Shown here: piece after piece, positions 4,486 through 5,321 of the stretch | Layout of the letters: each line of letters starts with the position of its first letter | Numbering within the stretch: the first letter of the stretch is position 1 | Assembly (NCBI GenBank): GCA_018812465.1 | Contig: JAHJCS010000227.1 | Location: forward strand, 1 to 5,321 | Length of the DNA stretch: 5,321 bases | DNA from: Nanobdellota archaeon | Lineage (GTDB): Archaea; Nanobdellota; Nanobdellia; Woesearchaeales; UBA12501 | Direction of reading: 5' to 3' | Notes under the pieces: generated by a model | Told to the model about the DNA's origin: nothing | Seen by the model: the letters and a program-made list of their open reading frames with translations, nothing else | Database searches by the model: none | Translations under genes and position numbers: made by a program

Positions 4486-5321
4486 ATGAAATTCAGTATT
4501 ATTGCAGGTATTCTCTTGATGACAGCATTGATTGCAGCAGGATGCTTTGATAAGAGCATAGGCGGAGAAACAGACGAGCATGGATGTATCATTGGAGCAG
4601 GCTATTCATGGTGCGAATCAGAATCTAAATGCCTCAGGATATGGGAAGGTTTATGCCCTGGAACAAAAGAATACATTGCCCAGTATCTATGCGACACTCC
4701 GAATGCAGAAGGAGTCTATATCTGCGGTGATTATGTGCAGGTTGTAAGCTCTCTTCCAGGCCAGGGTTCTGTTTTCTACAAGACTGATGGAACAGAATTA
4801 TCATGTCCGGTTGTCGCTCCTGATTCAATGAGCAGTGAGTGCAGAACAATGGTGCTTGAGACAGACTGCAGTGAGAATGTCTGCAGGAAAGAAGCTCCAG
4901 AAGATACTGAAGACCAGAAGACCAAGGCTGTTGATATCTCAAGACAGGAGATAGAGAAGTCAGAACTTTACATGGATAATAATGGAACTGACCTGCTGAT
5001 AAACAATGCAATGCAGGGAGAATGCGAAGGCTGCTGGCAGGTGTTTGCGCAGTTTGACTACAAAGACAAGAACAGCCTGACAAGAAGGGTTGATGCCAAA
5101 GTTACTCTGGATGCATGGCAGGTTGCAGGATACAAAGAGAATATAAGGGACATCTATATTCTCACTTCAGATGCATGCGAAAACAGGAATGGCAGGATGG
5201 TTAACACAGCAGATGGAACAGGATGCATGCCTGATGAGATAAGAATAGCAGAGATTGAAGGGTTCATGTCGCCTACAATATGCTGTGTGCCTAAGGCTGG
5301 AGCCCAGAATGAGACAGAATA
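4486..5321 (+). CDS. Cys-rich secreted lipoprotein of unknown function, reaches window edge
   Basis: The frame opens at ATG 4486 and stays open for 278 codons, ending in an incomplete TA at the last two bases; the next base decides whether the protein stops here. Residues 1-20 form a lipoprotein signal: a hydrophobic stretch ending in L-I-A-A-G-C with C20 as the lipidated cysteine. The mature part should be anchored outside the cell. It carries 16 further cysteines, including C34, C43, C49 and C57 in a cluster around GYSWCESESKCLRIWEGLC (39-57), C69/C80, C119/C128/C133, C180/C183 and C266-C267. Such numbers in an extracellular protein suggest disulfide bonds or metal binding. An acidic, polar linker (135-165) separates an N-terminal Cys-rich half from a C-terminal half that looks beta-rich (185-225). 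I recognise the cluster only as a motif seen in archaeal and bacterial lipoproteins and assign no function. The strong Shine-Dalgarno site supports the start. Confidence 0.8.
   Translation, partial: MKFSIIAGILLMTALIAAGCFDKSIGGETDEHGCIIGAGYSWCESESKCLRIWEGLCPGTKEYIAQYLCDTPNAEGVYICGDYVQVVSSLPGQGSVFYKTDGTELSCPVVAPDSMSSECRTMVLETDCSENVCRKEAPEDTEDQKTKAVDISRQEIEKSELYMDNNGTDLLINNAMQGECEGCWQVFAQFDYKDKNSLTRRVDAKVTLDAWQVAGYKENIRDIYILTSDACENRNGRMVNTADGTGCMPDEIRIAEIEGFMSPTICCVPKAGAQNETE

Noticed and set aside
4634..5083. 149-codon minus-strand open frame
   Set aside because: It is antisense to the lipoprotein gene, is rich in Ser, Leu, Cys and His, and has no promoter or ribosome site. The plus frame has a signal peptide, a lipobox and a strong Shine-Dalgarno site.

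Overview
The window is archaeal. It carries an archaeal translation initiation factor 2 alpha subunit followed directly by Nop10, an H/ACA ribonucleoprotein component found only in archaea and eukaryotes. Its promoters are TATA boxes centred about 25-27 bases before start codons, and it mixes apparently leaderless genes with genes that have GGTGAT-type Shine-Dalgarno sites. The small, modest-GC, tightly packed style and the Cys-rich lipoprotein suggest a DPANN-type lineage such as Woesearchaeota. That lineage assignment is inference only.

Left part (1-1516): a possible divergent gene start runs off the left edge (36 to 1, minus strand; function unknown). A complete HIT-family nucleotide hydrolase follows on the plus strand (126-533). 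A sodium/calcium-exchanger-family membrane protein (530-1516, minus) converges on it, and the two stop codons interlock.

Middle (1517-1893): 377 bases hold no credible protein gene but contain the most striking object in the window. This is a GC-rich, plus-strand structured RNA candidate covering roughly 1598-1825. It has a 12-13 bp closing helix, a three-way junction, a 20-bp hairpin, a second hairpin and two tandem G-A/A-G internal loops. Every wobble pair reads as G-U on the plus strand. I could not match it to RNase P RNA, SRP RNA, tRNA or a standard guide RNA, so it may be an undescribed RNA. A palindromic TATA element at 1538-1545 could serve both this RNA and the exchanger gene.

Right part (1894-5321): aIF2-alpha (1894-2667) and nop10 (2670-2819) form a two-gene translation/ribosome-biogenesis unit. 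After a 73-base AT-rich gap comes a B12-binding radical SAM enzyme with a DUF4070-like C-terminus (2893-4434). After another promoter and a strong Shine-Dalgarno site, a Cys-rich secreted lipoprotein of unknown function (4486 to the window edge) begins. The last two genes seem to be separate transcription units, and I see no evidence that they share a pathway with the translation genes.
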